DNA of 64,000 nucleotides from Gordius sp. MW1 (Eukaryota > Nematomorpha > Gordioida > Gordea > Gordiidae), in assembly GCA_964036665.1 (NCBI GenBank), contig OZ038526.1, forward strand, positions 23,374,001 through 23,438,000, read 5' to 3'. Made by a program: the position numbers and the translations under genes. The notes under the pieces were generated by a model. That model ran no database searches. It saw only the letters and a program-made list of their open reading frames with translations, and was not told the origin of the DNA. Below, in pieces: positions 46,196 to 58,472 of the stretch. Numbering within the stretch: position 1 is the stretch's first letter; the number at the start of each line of letters is the position of its first letter.

Positions 46196-46587
46196 TTTTT
46201 TAAATAACATTCACTTTAATAAAGATATTTTAAATTAGAATATAAATAATCATATATTAATTGCTATGCAATTTATGGGCTCGTTTTTGGTTGTCCGTCC
46301 GTCCGTTGTCCGTCCGTCCGTTACCCTCCTATCTATTTGCATTGGGTATATTAGGTTATCGATTTTTTAAATTAATGCATGAGAAAGAGGTGCCCCACCC
46401 CTCATCTCTATCTCCCTCGCTGTGTTATTTTTAAAATTAATGCATAAGAGGTGCCCCACCCCTCATCTCTATCTCCCTCACTTTCGGGCGGGGTCGGGTT
46501 TTAATTGCTACGTTAAATTAATGCATAAGTATATCTATTCGTTTTTGAATTGGGTAACATTGATATTAATTGCTATAATTACCCTAT

Positions 46588-46720
46588 GCCCTCCACTACA
46601 AAGGCCTATGCCTCTACTGATATGGGTCCCTGTGCCCCTACAAAAGCCTATGCCTCTATTAATGTGGGTTCGAACCCCGGCTAACGTTCTGAGTTGCTGG
46701 TTCGATTCCCGGAGAGGGCA
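46588..46720 (+). repeat. tRNA-like segment with two B-box-like motifs
   Basis: GGTTCGAACCCC (46667) and GGTTCGATTCC (46699) resemble Pol III B boxes. GCCCTCC (46588) can pair with GAGGGC (46714-46719), and an A/T run follows. At 133 nt it is not a tRNA gene; it may be a tRNA-derived SINE head. Confidence 0.35.
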
Positions 46721-46779
46721 AAAAATTTTTTTATTTTTTATATTAAGTTAATATATTTTTCCTGTTACTACCATTGATA

Positions 46780-47590
46780 ATATGACTTTTTGGCCGTCCG
46801 CTTGTTCTATTATTGTTTCATTTTATTATATAATAAACATAAATAAAAGTTGTTTACTTTTAATTGCTAAGCAATTTAACTAGTTTTTGGGTTAGAATCC
46901 CGGAGTTTTTTTTTGACTCTTATGATTGTTCTTGTTACTATCATTGATAATAAGACTTTTTGGCCGTCCGCTGGCTGCTGACCAATGAAAAAAATGACCA
47001 TTGGCCAAAATGTGAATCGAAATTATTTTTGTTTTTTTTGACTATTATGATTGTTCCTGTTCCTAGTCCTACCATTGCTATTATGACTTTTTGGCCGTCC
47101 GCTGACTGCTGACCAATGAAATAAAATGACCATTGACCAAAATGTGATTCGAAAATTTTTTTTTCGTTTTTTTTGACTATTATGATTGTTCCTGTTCCTA
47201 CCATTGCTATTATGACTTTTTGGCCGTCCGCTGGCTGCTGACCAATGGAATAAAATGACCATTGGCCAAAATGTGATTCGAAAACTTTTTTTTCGTTTTT
47301 TTGACTATTATGAATTTATATCCACTTTTACCGTGTCCTGGTTGCTGACCAATGGAAAAAAATGACCATTTGCCAAAATGTGATTCGAAAATTTTTTTTC
47401 CTTTTTTTTTACTCTTATGAATTTATATCCACTTTTACCGTGTGCTGGCTGCTGACCAATGGAAAAAAATGACCATTGGCCAAAGTGAGCATCAAAATTT
47501 TTTTTTCCGTTTTTTTGGCTATCATTGACTTATAGAGTATCTGTTGGTACTGACCAATGGAGAAAAAATGACCATTGGCCAAATTTTTGA
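46780..47590 (+). repeat. Tandem CCAATGG palindromic repeats in unit 2
   Basis: Six units with the same palindrome and T-runs as 43215-43860. The order of unit variants is similar, indicating duplication of the whole mosaic. Confidence 0.8.
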
Positions 47591-48004
47591 TTTTTTTAAT
47601 TAAAAATTGTTCAAATTCAACAAAAAATTTCTCCCAACAATTCTGCAAATTCTTAACATTGTGATGTTTTATAATATAATGTTTGTTAGACCCATAACCA
47701 CTAAAGGCCATAAAAACTAATGTAATACGCAACTAGATGCAAACACTAAATCTAACCCTTGCCTATATTACATTTTGCCTATATTACATTTTGCCTATAA
47801 ATGGAAAATTTGTATAAATAATTAATTAATCATCAGGCATTTAATACCCCCCCCCCCTATAGGCATTCTCGCCCCTTCCCACCTTTCTCGCCCATAAATT
47901 GCATAGCAAATATGATACATTTATACGAAGTACAGATGAGTCGTCCCCCCTTCCCCTTTTCCCTTCCCTTCTCCCCCTTCCCACGAGGGCCGAAGGCCCG
48001 AGTT

Positions 48005-48740
48005 ATTGTTATGTTTATTAAATTGCTATCAATAAAATAACAATCATTATACTAAACATATAAGTTGTTGTTTTCCTTATTGTCTATTATTGATAAATGA
48101 ATTGGTATTAAATTGACTTAGGCCTTATAACTCTACATGTATTTGTACAATTATCTTGTCACAGGTGCACTAAAAAATATAAACAGCAAATTACAAATAA
48201 GTATATACATTAAATGACTTTGAAAAATCACCACTCTGATTTCACATAATAAATATGTTCTAAATTTAAACAATGGTCACTAGGCAATCTATTTATAAAT
48301 TATTAATCATAGAGAAATTTTAAATTCTTAAGTAAAATGAAACTATTTATATAAGAATAATTGTAAATTTCAGCAATGACTTCCATCATGCCTTTAAGTG
48401 AGTGAGATTAAATTAATTTGACAGATTTTGACTACATTTCAAATTAAATTTTGTTTTAAGTCAAGGAAGATTAATACATTTAAATTTACACATATGTAGA
48501 TTTAGCTTGTCATATATAAAAAGAAATAAAAGTAATTATTATATTTTTGTAATAGCCTCATACATGTATGCTTAGCTAAATCTATTTGGGTTTGAGGTCT
48601 ATATTTAATATGATCAAGATTTAATTACATCAAAACTATTAAATCCGCACTCCTGCATTTTAATTTAATGGTGTAAATATAAACAGGAGCAAGTTTATCT
48701 CTAATACCTTATACAAAAGCTTATGTATTAATAAATGGAG
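48005..48740. repeat. Left-arm segment of the large inverted repeat
   Basis: Matches 58886-59880 inverted. It contains CCTCATACATGTATGCTT at about 48561, the empty site for the MITE at 59063-59360. Confidence 0.7.
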
Positions 48741-49027
48741 TATCGGGAAGTCATTACCATTATAAAGTAATAAATACTTTATTATATATCCAATAAAAAC
48801 GTTTGCGAGAAAAGTTGAAAAGAAGTATTTTACACGTCTTTATATTAACGCGAATTAATTGAAATACATTAAAACAATTTAACATTTAGTGGTGAATCCG
48901 CGAGCTATATGTGATTGGTCAATTAACGTCGCGAAGTAGTAAGGTAATGTAAATGAGTCCATTAAGTTTCAAAGTAGACATAAGTAATATGCCGCGAGCA
49001 ATCAATTAAATAGTAATGGATGCAACA
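48741..49027 (-). repeat. 3' LTR of the Gypsy element
   Basis: Pairs with 53053-53345 with scattered differences and small indels, so the insertion is not very recent. Confidence 0.9.
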
Positions 49028-49166
49028 AATATTCCGCTGAGTAAAAACGGAGTTCATACAAAATTAACAAATTTTTTGGGCCAATGAACTTGTCGCCAAG
49101 ACTTGTTAATGTTTGGGTTAGAAAGTGGTGCGCTAGGTCTTAAAGAAGAAACTATGGTAAGTTGGT

Positions 49167-50270
49167 TTAAATTTTGGTTCGGTGAGTGATTGTTTGGTTT
49201 GGGGAATTTGGGTCAACTGATGAATTCGGGTTATCAACCTTAGGCCCGAGAAAAGCTGGCTTTAATCGATCAATCGAGACAGTGTCTTTTCTCCCATTGT
49301 GGTCTATGATAAAATGTATAGTATGCTTTTCAATCACTTTGAAAGATCCTTCATAGGGGGGAACCAAAGCTTTGCGTAGCCGGTCAGTCCTAATAAAAAC
49401 ATGGGTGGATTAAATTTTCGGAAATTTGTTGTTTGAGTTCGATGGTCGGGAAGGTGTAAATCGGACATCATCGAACTGCTGTCGAAGGCGTTGGATGTAA
49501 TCGGCGGCGTTTATGGCGCAATCCGACGGTTGTAAAGAATCTCGTGGGAGTCGTAAGTACCGTATACCAGCTCAGCGCTTGAACAGGCGAGGTCTTCCTT
49601 GATGGTGTTGCGAATCCCTAGGAGTACAAGGCAAATAAGGTCGGACCAACGGGTAACGTCACCTTTTGTCAAGATTGAATTTTGAGCTGTCGGTGAAATC
49701 GCTCTACCATCCCATTGGCTTGTGGATGGTAAGCTGTCGTAGTGATATTGTGATAACCTAGTAAAATAGATAATTGTTTAAAAAGGGTTGATTGGAATTG
49801 CCGTCCTCGGTCCGTGGTTAATGTCACTGGAACACCAAAGTTCTATCCTGTGTGTCAAAAATGTGCAACGGTTTCGGCTGTTGCGTCTTTAATGGTAATT
49901 GCAATCGACCATCGGGTGAAACGATCAACGGCAGTAAAAATGTAAATGTGGCCGTTAGTGGTAAGGGTCCGACGAGATCTACATGTACGTGGCTACTTGC
50001 GTCTGGCAGCGAACGTGCCTGGGGTTGATATTACGTATCTATTTACCTTGCATTTTTGACATGCATTGCATTGCATTGTCCAATCGCGTCTTTGTTCATT
50101 CCCGGTTAGACGAAACGTTGGGCGATTAGTTTAAGTGTTGGGCGTAAAGCTGGGTGAGAAAGACCATGTAGCTGATTAGATACTATGCGTCGGAGCGTCC
50201 TAGGTACTAAAGGTCGAAGTCGATTGTATCGCACGTAATAGTTAAATTTGTACCTGGAATTAAGCGTTGT
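49167..50270 (-). pseudogene. Gypsy integrase region
   Basis: The C-terminal frame VPPYEGSFKVIEKHTIHFII and DTVSIDRLKPAFL is the usual end of Gypsy integrase. The catalytic core is spread over several frames. Confidence 0.7.
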
Positions 50271-50276
50271 TCCAGT

Positions 50277-50963
50277 TTAAGGCTTTCGAGCTCTTCTAGT
50301 TGATATTGCTCTTTTTTGTGTCATAGCGATTCTTTCTGTGAGTGATGTGTTTGGTTGTTGGATAGAGTTTGGTTGTTGTATGGAATCGATATCGATTCGT
50401 GACAAAGTGTCTGCTACTATATTCGCCTTACCTTTAATAAACTGTATATCTGAAGTAAATTGGGAGATATGGTTATTTGTCATATTTCGCGCGGCGAGTA
50501 TTTATCGGATTTACAAGTGAGAGCGTAAGTTACGGTTTGTGATCAGTAAAAATTGTAAAGTCGCGACCTTCTAAAATGTGTCGGTAATATTTAATTGAAT
50601 AAATTGCTAGCAGTTCTCTCTCGAATGTACTATATCGAGTTTGTGTTTTGCTCAATTTAAGGGAGAAAAAGGATAAAGGACTGATTTTCCCTTTTACGAT
50701 CTAATGTAGAACGGCTCCAATGGCAGAGTTTGACGCGTCGGTTGTAATAGAGATGTTGGCACCATCCACTAAATGATTAAGAGTCGAGATTCATCGAGCA
50801 TTATTTTAATCTTGTGGAATGCGCCGTGTGCGCTTTGCGTCATGTTCAAGGGTCCTTTTGTGTCGTTGAGGAGATCAGTCAGTGGTTGTAGAAGAAGTGC
50901 ACAGTTGGGTATAAAATGCCTGTAAAAATTTACCATTCCCATGAAACGATGTAGTTGTGTCAT
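50277..50963 (-). pseudogene. Gypsy connection/RNase H region
   Basis: LHRFMGMVNFYRHFIPN starts the connection domain; FIKGKANIVADTLSRI is the end of RNase H. Frames are broken between them. Confidence 0.75.
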
Positions 50964-51106
50964 AGTGGTCGGGGTGGCAATATTCTTGATGGCCGAGATC
51001 TTCTCCGATATTGGCGTTAAATCTTGTGGGGACTTGATGTCCTAGGAATTCCAGAGAAGAACATCCCCATTGGCACTTGTCCAGGTTAATTTTTATATCA
51101 AATCTC

Positions 51107-51794
51107 TTAATTAAAAACCTGACGCAAGTGGTCTAAATGTTCACTAATTGATGTACTTACGATTAAAATATCGTCCAAATAAGCGAAGGTGAAATTGAGA
51201 CCACGGAGAGCTTGGTTAATGAAGAGTTGGAATGTTTGAGCAGCATTTCGTAAACCAAAAGGCATTCGCAAAAATTCATAAAGACCGAAAGGTGTAGTTA
51301 TTGCGATCTTTGTAATGTCTTCCAAGGCTACGGGTATTTGATGGTAAGCTGTGACCAGATCTATTTTGGTATAGATTGTTGTGCCGGCTAGGTTAAATGA
51401 GAAGCAGGTGTGGCAAAGGGTAACGATCCGATATCGTTAGAACGTTAAGTGCTCGGTAATCTCCACATGGTCGCCATTTTCCTGGAGTTTTTTTCGAAAC
51501 CATGTGCAGTGGAAAACTCCAGGGGCTTTCTGAGGGTTGAATTATGCCGAGTTTGAGCATGTGTGCAAACTCTTGTTTGGCAATCTTTAGCTTGACAGGG
51601 TCTAATCGTCTAGGTCTGGCATAAACGGGTGGTCTTTGTATAAGTATGTAATGAACTATTTGGTGGCTTACGCGTGACCTGTAATTTGAAAGGGCATAAA
51701 TAACGGGGAACTCTTTTAACACATTTTTAAAATATGGTGAATTGATCTTTGTTAAGTTGTAAATTATACAAGTTCGAGTCAATATATCGCCCAT
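51107..51794 (-). pseudogene. Gypsy reverse transcriptase
   Basis: [20 protein letters not shown] and DYRALN, then [20 protein letters not shown] and the catalytic [11 protein letters not shown], in two frames. Confidence 0.85.
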
Positions 51795-51967
51795 AAGACT
51801 TTAAAGTAGTATTAGAGTCTAACAAACATTTACGGCGTACATCAACGAGAAGGTTATAAGATTTAAAAATCCAGCCCCGGTGATAGGTGTCTTAACGTCC
51901 GCGATTGTAAAAACTATTGAAAACTTCTCCGTAAGCTAAGGTCCAGTTCCATTGATTTCTGGCCACG

Positions 51968-52342
51968 TCAGTATGGAACTATTATTTGCAGCTTGGAAGG
52001 GGATGTGTGAGGGGTGAGATGGTGGTTACGCGGGGGTGGTATGACACTGAGTTCCCCGCCAGTATCTATTAAAAAACGAAATTTGGTTGATTTATCGTAA
52101 ATAAAAATAAGCGACTGATATGGCCTGAACCAGGTGTCGCGGATTCTGGCAGGCCTATGGGTTTTACGAGGAAAGCGGGGTATAATTGCAAGGCTGTCGG
52201 CATTTAGTGGCCTTTTCCTTATATCTTTGATGATAACAACACCAATCTTGGGGAACGTCTGCGCGGGGTTGAAAAAGGGATCGAAATCGCATTGATGTAG
52301 ACCTATTTCTCGACTGAAAACGATTTTTTTGACTGACCTCAT
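51968..52342 (-). pseudogene. Gypsy aspartic protease region
   Basis: FRFLIDTGGELSVIPP has the DTG active site and the SVIPP follow-up typical of Gypsy proteases. Confidence 0.75.
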
Positions 52343-52595
52343 GCCGCAATGTCTCGATGCTCACGCTCAATTTATTGACCATGTCTCTGAGCGTCTTAAT
52401 ATCATTGTTTGATCTATGTGTGGCAGGGGCGACGTTGGATATTTGAGGCGTATGGTATGTTTCCACGATTTTATCAGCTGTTTCAGCTAGCTTGATTAAA
52501 GTCTGGTCACTTGCACAGATTGCCGGTTGACCAGTTTTTCCAACCCAATTGTTTTAAGATGACGTCATCCATTTTGGCGGTACCCAGGAGGCTTT

Positions 52596-52904
52596 TCATG
52601 TGTCTATAGAGTTGTATGGTGTACGATCACCCAATTGCAAGTTGGAGAGTAAGTCGTGGAATCGTGCTAAGTCCGACTTTATCGTGCGGTCGATGATAGC
52701 TGTCGAGATGGTAGTGTAAGCCTCAAACGGTAAATTTTCCAAATAATCTTGGATTTCGATTGTGACTTCTTGTGGGAGGCATTCAATCACGTATCCAAGT
52801 TTGCTAGACTCAGATGTTATTCGGCGTATCGTGAAAATGGCCTCTATTTGGACAAACCATAGGCGGGGATTTATACAATTAAAGGGGGGTAATTTAAAAA
52901 ACAT
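52596..52904 (-). pseudogene. Gypsy gag
   Basis: KLPPFNCINPRLWFVQIEAI and YVIECLPQEVTIEIQDYL match the common gag motif PPF...P..WF...EA.F. No zinc knuckle seen. Confidence 0.75.
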
Positions 52905-53052
52905 AGCGTTTCCGATTTAATTTGGGCGTCATCTAACTGGTTGGTATCCATTTACAAGGTTGCGTTTAACAAGGGTTGGGTAAGGGTTGGGTAAAAGGGT
53001 GCATATAACAAGGGTGGGTAGAAGGGTGCGTATAACAAGGGTGGGTCACCAA

Positions 53053-53345
53053 TATCGGGAAGTAAACAATTATAAAGTAATAAATACTTTATTATATATC
53101 TAATAAATGTCAAACGTTTTCGAGAAAAGTAAGTTGGAAAGAAGTGTTTTACACGTCTTTCTATAATCGCGAATTAATTGAAATACATTAAAACAATTAA
53201 CATTTAGTGGTGAATCCGCGAGCTATATGTGATTGGTCAATTAACGACGCGAGGTAGTAAGGTAATGTAAATGAGTCAATTAAGTTTCAAAGTAGACATA
53301 AGTAATAGGCTGCGAGCAATCAATTAAATAGTAATGGATGCAACA
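53053..53345 (-). repeat. 5' LTR of the Gypsy element
   Basis: See the 3' LTR. Ends CCCGATA directly before TTGGTGACCC on minus. Confidence 0.9.
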
Positions 53346-53804
53346 TGGGGTAATAAATTTTTCAAAGATAATTCTTCCATATCATTAGAGGATGTACAAA
53401 GAATTGAAACATAAATTTGATAATATTATTTAATTGTGATAGTAATCAATATTTTGCTGCAATAATTTGTTCTTATCTTTTAGTACACATTATATAAAAT
53501 TGACTACAAAGTAGTTAGATAAGTCAAATAGTAGATATTATTATACTCAAACAATGATAATTATGGCTTAGAATATATGAATGCACCCATTTAGTAGCAT
53601 AGATATGCACTCTTTTCGATAATAAATCATTTGTTATAACACAATTATATACAAAACAGCTTATGCATTCTGTTATATGTTTAATTATTTTAGATTTTAT
53701 AAAACTTTATAACAGATAGATTTATAAATTCCAATTTTAGAAATTTTGTATTTTAATATTTTCATATGCTTTTTCGTCTTTATTGTGGAAAAGTTGGAAA
53801 AGTC

Positions 53805-55545
53805 ACCTCTGTAAATCCGCCCTTCGAGAGAGGGATGTTCAAGGATGGAAAGAACTTTTGCCCGTTTGTGGGCAGCTTGAAGCAGAGTATTAATTTTTGG
53901 TGCCTACTATACCGGCTTTTGTTAAATTTTCAATGCAGAGGGTGACGCGCTTCCTCATCTACAAGTGAATTACAAAGCCGGCAGGGGTATGGAGACGTGT
54001 ATTTACAGCCCAAACGGAGGGCTGTGATGAATAGGACATGGTATGGTTCTCTAAAAACATTCCCGAAAACTTACTAGGGTATTCAAGCCATTCATGACCG
54101 GATTGGTCAAAAGCCAATGACCTAAGGTTGCAATGCTGTTTGGAGTCGCATGTCGAGCGAGGGTAAGCAACGGACCGCGACACCAAACTTGCATCCAAAT
54201 AATTTTGGGCATATGATTGTGGATAGTCAACTCCTAAATTGACATTCTCATTCCATAGAGATAAGGCTTGATTGATAGAGGGTTTGAGTGAGAAAGGGAC
54301 AAGGTCGTTAATAGGTTGTTTAAAAGAAAGGGAAGAGGAAATACAGGCGGCTAAGGAAATCGCAGTAGGAGAGCGAATACCTAGATCACCGGATTTTGTG
54401 GGAAGAGTGGCTTGATACCAAGTAATCGTGTTAAAAGAAATATTTAAAATCAATTCAAGTGTGGATTTAAAAAAGTGTTCATAATTGTGTAAAACATCTT
54501 TAAACAAAAAAGCTTGCGTGGAGCGGAAGCAGAATAAAATTTTGCTAATGTTGTAATAATTTTTTATACTATAAAAGGAATGATGAGAGGGCATTGATCA
54601 AAAAGGTCTAATTTGGTTTTTAAAAAAGAGAGATTTTTGTCTAAAAAGTTTTTGAGGCACTCAGGTAGGTCCCCGATTATTGCGCCTAAAACATACATAT
54701 TGTCTTTTTTAACTTTGGCAAAGTCAAAAAACTTTGAGTGAATATTATCCAAATCAGATTATATTTCACTTTTAGAGGCGTTTAAACATAAGTTTAAAGT
54801 GGGGAAAAAGCATGTATTACGTCTAGTGCTTGGACTACGGTGTCAGGGGTGTCAACAAGAGTGGCGTCATCTAGATACCAGACATTAAGTTACAATGTTT
54901 GTTAATTTTATTAATTAGGTGATTTATAGCCAAACAGTAAGGGGGGCCTAGGGGGTTGCCTTGTTGGATCCCTTCTGCAGATTCAAGAAAGAATTCTCCA
55001 AATTTCAAAATCGAAGGGCATCAGTAACTTAAAATGATGTAGTTGGTGTATTGGGGAAATAGCTTGATAAAATCATTAATGAAAGCAGTGCGGATGCTAT
55101 CGAAAGCATTTTTAAAATCCAGTTTTAGAAAGGAGTCACACAGAGGGAGGTGTTCCAGTGCTAAGTGTGCGGCATGGGTAGCTATCTCGCACCCTCCTTT
55201 GACCCAAAAGCCTAGTTGATGCGGAATTAAAATCGGGGTCAATATGGGTTTGATGGACGAACAAATTAATTTAGAAATAATTCTTCGAAAGACATCGCCG
55301 ATAGCGATACGCCTGGCTGAATTGTCGGTCTTCCTTATAGCTAAAAGTTTAGCTCCAAAGACTATGGGTATTTCTTTAAGTATACACCCATTGACTCAAA
55401 GGTTACAAAATTTGGTGAGTAAGTCTAGTAAAATGGAGGAGTTATTATTATCAATTGTTATTAGATCTTTTAAAAATATTGGTTTAATGCTGTCGAGACC
55501 ACCTGCAGAATCCAAGTATCATGTTCCGGCGGCGCCATAAAAGTA
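53805..55545 (-). mobile_element. RLE-type LINE, copy F
   Basis: Minus frame blocks: SAGGLDSIKPIFLKDL (about 55500), HQLGFWVKGGCEIATHAAH, LKLDFKNAFDSIRTAF, a degraded catalytic region near 54870, LPTKSGDLGIRSPTAISLAA, and a CRLCNS-type zinc knuckle near 53960. It sits exactly between the inner ends of the large inverted repeat. Decayed. Confidence 0.75.
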
Positions 55546-55773
55546 AGACTCCCCTGTGGGGAGGGCCAGGAATCGCATCCTGTAAAGCTATAAATTCATC
55601 TTAATTTAAATGCCTTATGATCGCCCCACTATAACCCCCTATCCTTCCTTCCAATTCTCCCAATTTCCTGATTCCCCCTCCCTTCAAACCTATTTTAAAT
55701 CGTGTTCCGGGGGACCTTTCCTTTATTTAATTATTCCGCCGCGGAGGGAACGCGATACATAGGAAAGGATAAG

Positions 55774-55918
55774 ATGGCATCTCGAATGTCTGATGACTTA
55801 AAAGCAATATCTGAAGGTTGCGAAGGCGATAGGTAAGTAGAGGATAGACTCTGGGGAAGAGAACCATTTACTCATATGATTTTTGTGAAGAACTCAAAAA
55901 TGAATTGTCTTCTTTAAG
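55774..55918 (+). CDS. Candidate first two exons of a host or captured gene
   Basis: AAGATGG start, MASRMSDDLKAISEGCEGD, then a consensus AG/GTAAGT donor at 55833. If a 29-nt intron (55833-55861) is removed, the frame continues TIYSYDFCEELKNELSSL to an AG/GTATCT donor at 55919. The upstream 200 bases are unusually GC-rich for the window and could be the promoter/5' UTR. The protein is not recognised. The gene lies inside the large inverted repeat, so capture by the transposon is possible. Confidence 0.4.
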
Positions 55919-56049
55919 GTATCTCATTGCACTTTTTATGTTGAATAAATGAATTTTCTAGAGATTATATTCGCTTTTTGTTTGGGGGTTAATATTTGGG
56001 ATCCATTTTATCCTTGTTATATGCTAAAGGGCTGTTTTGATTGTCAAAA

Positions 56050-57760
56050 TTCAAAACTGATTGGTTAATATTATGGGTGATATTTGCTTCTTTCTCTTGA
56101 GGAATAGATACAATGTAAAAAGAGAAATTAAATAATTTCTCCCAATAGGATATGTTCTGAGGGAGAGTAATAATATTGTTAAGTAAGTTTTAAAAACTGT
56201 TGCATGCACGCCCGGGCCCCCTTGGAATTCTGGATATGGTTGGTGTGAATGTTGTTTACGTGGCAAGAATAGCCATTTGTAAAACAACATGGATGACAAA
56301 TGTTACAAACACTAAGTGTCAAATTACTTATTGATAGTTGTTTTAAAAAATTTAGGTAGAGTAATCATTTTAATATTAGAATTCAAATCAAGTTTTATGT
56401 AATTAATTTTTGCAAAATATATGCAATTTTTTAAATTTCAAGTTAAGTGAATATCAATTATTATGAAGCATTAAAGATAACTAACAATTAAACTTAAATG
56501 ACTTTTTTATATAATTTAGTTTGATGTCATATATAATATAAAAATGAGAATTGTACATTTACTTATTGAATTTTATTAATCGTTTATTGATCATAAATTA
56601 TAATAAAAAAAAATGTATAGGATAAACATATCATTTTAGTAAATTTGGAAATTTTAGCAGAGGTGGGAGAGATTTTTGAACTTCAATAGGTTTGCTTTTC
56701 TGCTTAAAGGCTAGACCTAAAAAAATTGTAAAATATAATTATTATACATTAATTTACTAGTGTCCTTTCAATCTATCATTGCCTTTCCTTGGAGGCATTT
56801 TAATAGACTCTTCTATTTTCAATACCTAAAAAGTTTAAAACAGTTTAAATATAATTACTTTTTAGAAAGCGCTGATGAGAATCACTAACATCATAATTAT
56901 TAGTATCTATGTTGGATTGTTCAGGATTGCCTACATCTTAATTATGAAATTAAAACAATAAAACTTATGTTACTTGCAGCCATTCTGAAAATGTCAGGGA
57001 CTCTACACTTTAACATATTAGCTTTGAAATATTCAATACCAATGAAATACATATCAAACAACTTATCATCCCTCACATGCTATGAAATTTAATTCTGAAG
57101 TTTTGCTCTAAAATTTTTTGATTTTTGGACAATGCTTTTTCAATAAACTCATTTTCAGAATCTACGGCCCAGATTTTACCCATCTATCTAGGCATAATTT
57201 AGTGTCAAAGTGTTCCATGTTGTTAAATTTCCTTGCCTTAAAGAGGTGACAACAAGGCAACAATTTGCTTCTTTTAAAGCCACATTAGCATGTGGTTCCT
57301 GTTATATTATATTTTTTCCCATTAATTAGAAAAATATTATATGATATGTGTGAGAAATCCAAACATTTTGATAAGTGGATTTCTTCTGAGTTTATTGAAC
57401 TTTTTCTTATGACAAGGATGTTGCTGTATAGAAATTGGTGAAAATTTTCTTCTCATATTCTGTCTTGGCTTTTTGTTAATCGTATATTATAATAATGTCC
57501 AAAAATTTCTTTCTATAGCAATATAATATTTAAAATAAGTGTACTTACCATCTTTATACAATTGAGAATGACCCTCGGCGATCAAAATCAAACAATAAAA
57601 AAATTGCGCTATTTTTGTAAACAACGATATCATAATACCGAAAACTTGTTGATCGGAAAATGGTAATATAAGAAACGCATTTTTAAAAAGGTTGCGCTTA
57701 CTGAAATAAGGTGGCCCGTCAACTTGCCGAAAACCATCTTGCCGAATTGAATGTTTAATG
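56050..57760 (-). mobile_element. MULE-like coding remnants inside the large inverted repeat
   Basis: 57540-57760 reads FSKRNLFKNAFLILPFSDQQ on minus, ending in a GTAAGT donor; its relative occurs at 28850-28980. 57090-57330 carries the SWIM segment. 56267-56790 is the repeat shared with 33762-36060. Confidence 0.5.
57090..57330 (-). pseudogene. SWIM zinc-finger segment, second copy
   Basis: LPCCHLFKARKFNNMEHFDT and KLCLDRWVKSGP, close to 29063-29413. The first CxC is degraded. Confidence 0.55.
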
Positions 57761-58068
57761 TTAAAAAATATCCCCCAATTAGAAAATAATGTCCCCAACA
57801 AAAAGGCATATTAATCATTCAATTTCGGATTAAAGTTATAATTTTGGTATTTTATATAATAAAATTGGTAATTATTATAAAAGGTACTCAATTTAGGGCC
57901 TTCTTTATGATAATGGGGAAAGAATCGCTAATGTCCCAGCGTGAATTCGGCAAGATTGTTTTCGGCGAGTTTATAGGACCCTAAAATAAATGGTTAAGTA
58001 TAGCCATCGCCATGTTATGACTTCTTTATTTTCACTTCTACGCAAAATGTGGAAAGCTGAAAATACAG

Positions 58069-58161
58069 AAAACGCTTCTGTTCAAAAAGACAATCGTCCA
58101 TAATGCCAATGCTTCAGAACGCCAATGGCTAAACCAATCAAAAGTTACCAAAGTTTTGGAG
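58069..58161 (+). CDS. Candidate 93-nt exon
   Basis: After an ATACAG acceptor, 31 codons including IVHNANASERQWLNQSKVTK and ending VLE at a consensus GAG/GTATGT donor. It ends about 20 bp before the inner edge of the right arm. It could belong with 55774-55918. Not recognised. Confidence 0.35.
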
Positions 58162-58306
58162 GTATGTGACATAACGTCTAATATTGACTTTTTCAACTTT
58201 TCTACAAATAAGACCTAAAAGCATATGAAAACATTAAAATACAAAATAATTATGTAATACCAATCCTTTGAAATTTGTAGAATTTATTTTTAATAATGGT
58301 AATTTT

Positions 58307-58472
58307 GATTGATAAAATGAGAGGGTGGAAATGGGTTTAGATATTTCGATTGTCCAGCAATCATTGTCATTTGTAATTCACCTCACTTGCAATTTATTTA
58401 TTTTTTTATTGACAATGATTGCTGGACAATCGAAATATCTAAACCCATTTCCACCCTCTCATTTTATCAATC
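58307..58472. repeat. Perfect 63-bp inverted repeat with 40-nt loop
   Basis: 58307-58369 and 58410-58472 are exact reverse complements, and pairing continues outward with one indel. The matching place in the left arm has no such sequence, so it arose after the arms duplicated. Confidence 0.95.

Larger units (their letters stand above)
42818..46200 (+). repeat. Mosaic repeat unit 1
   Basis: Starts TTGCTATGCAATTTATGGGC with a CCGTCCGT microsatellite, continues into CCAATGG repeats, and ends in the GGGCCGAAGGCCC hairpin. About 1.7 kb of extra sequence (43880-45600), including the Kelch exon, separates the two halves relative to unit 2. Confidence 0.7.
46256..48003 (+). repeat. Mosaic repeat unit 2
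   Basis: Same start and end as unit 1, but without the 1.7-kb segment. CCAATGG repeats at 46780-47590, TTACATTTTGCC motifs at about 47768-47800, and the terminal hairpin at 47983-48003. Confidence 0.7.
48741..53345 (-). mobile_element. Gypsy LTR retrotransposon, full length but decayed
   Basis: LTRs 48741-49027 and 53053-53345, starting TGTTGC on minus. Flanks TGGAG (48736-48740) and TGGGG (53346-53350). The primer-binding site after the 5' LTR is TTGGTGACCC. Order on minus is gag, protease, RT, RNase H, integrase, the Gypsy order. Stops and frameshifts throughout. Tandem repeats of AAGGGTGGGT (52970-53045) lie between LTR and gag. Confidence 0.92.

Noticed and set aside
46588..46720. A tRNA gene
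   Set aside because: Acceptor-like ends pair, but the span is 133 nt, there is no A box or anticodon arm, and the T stem is mismatched.
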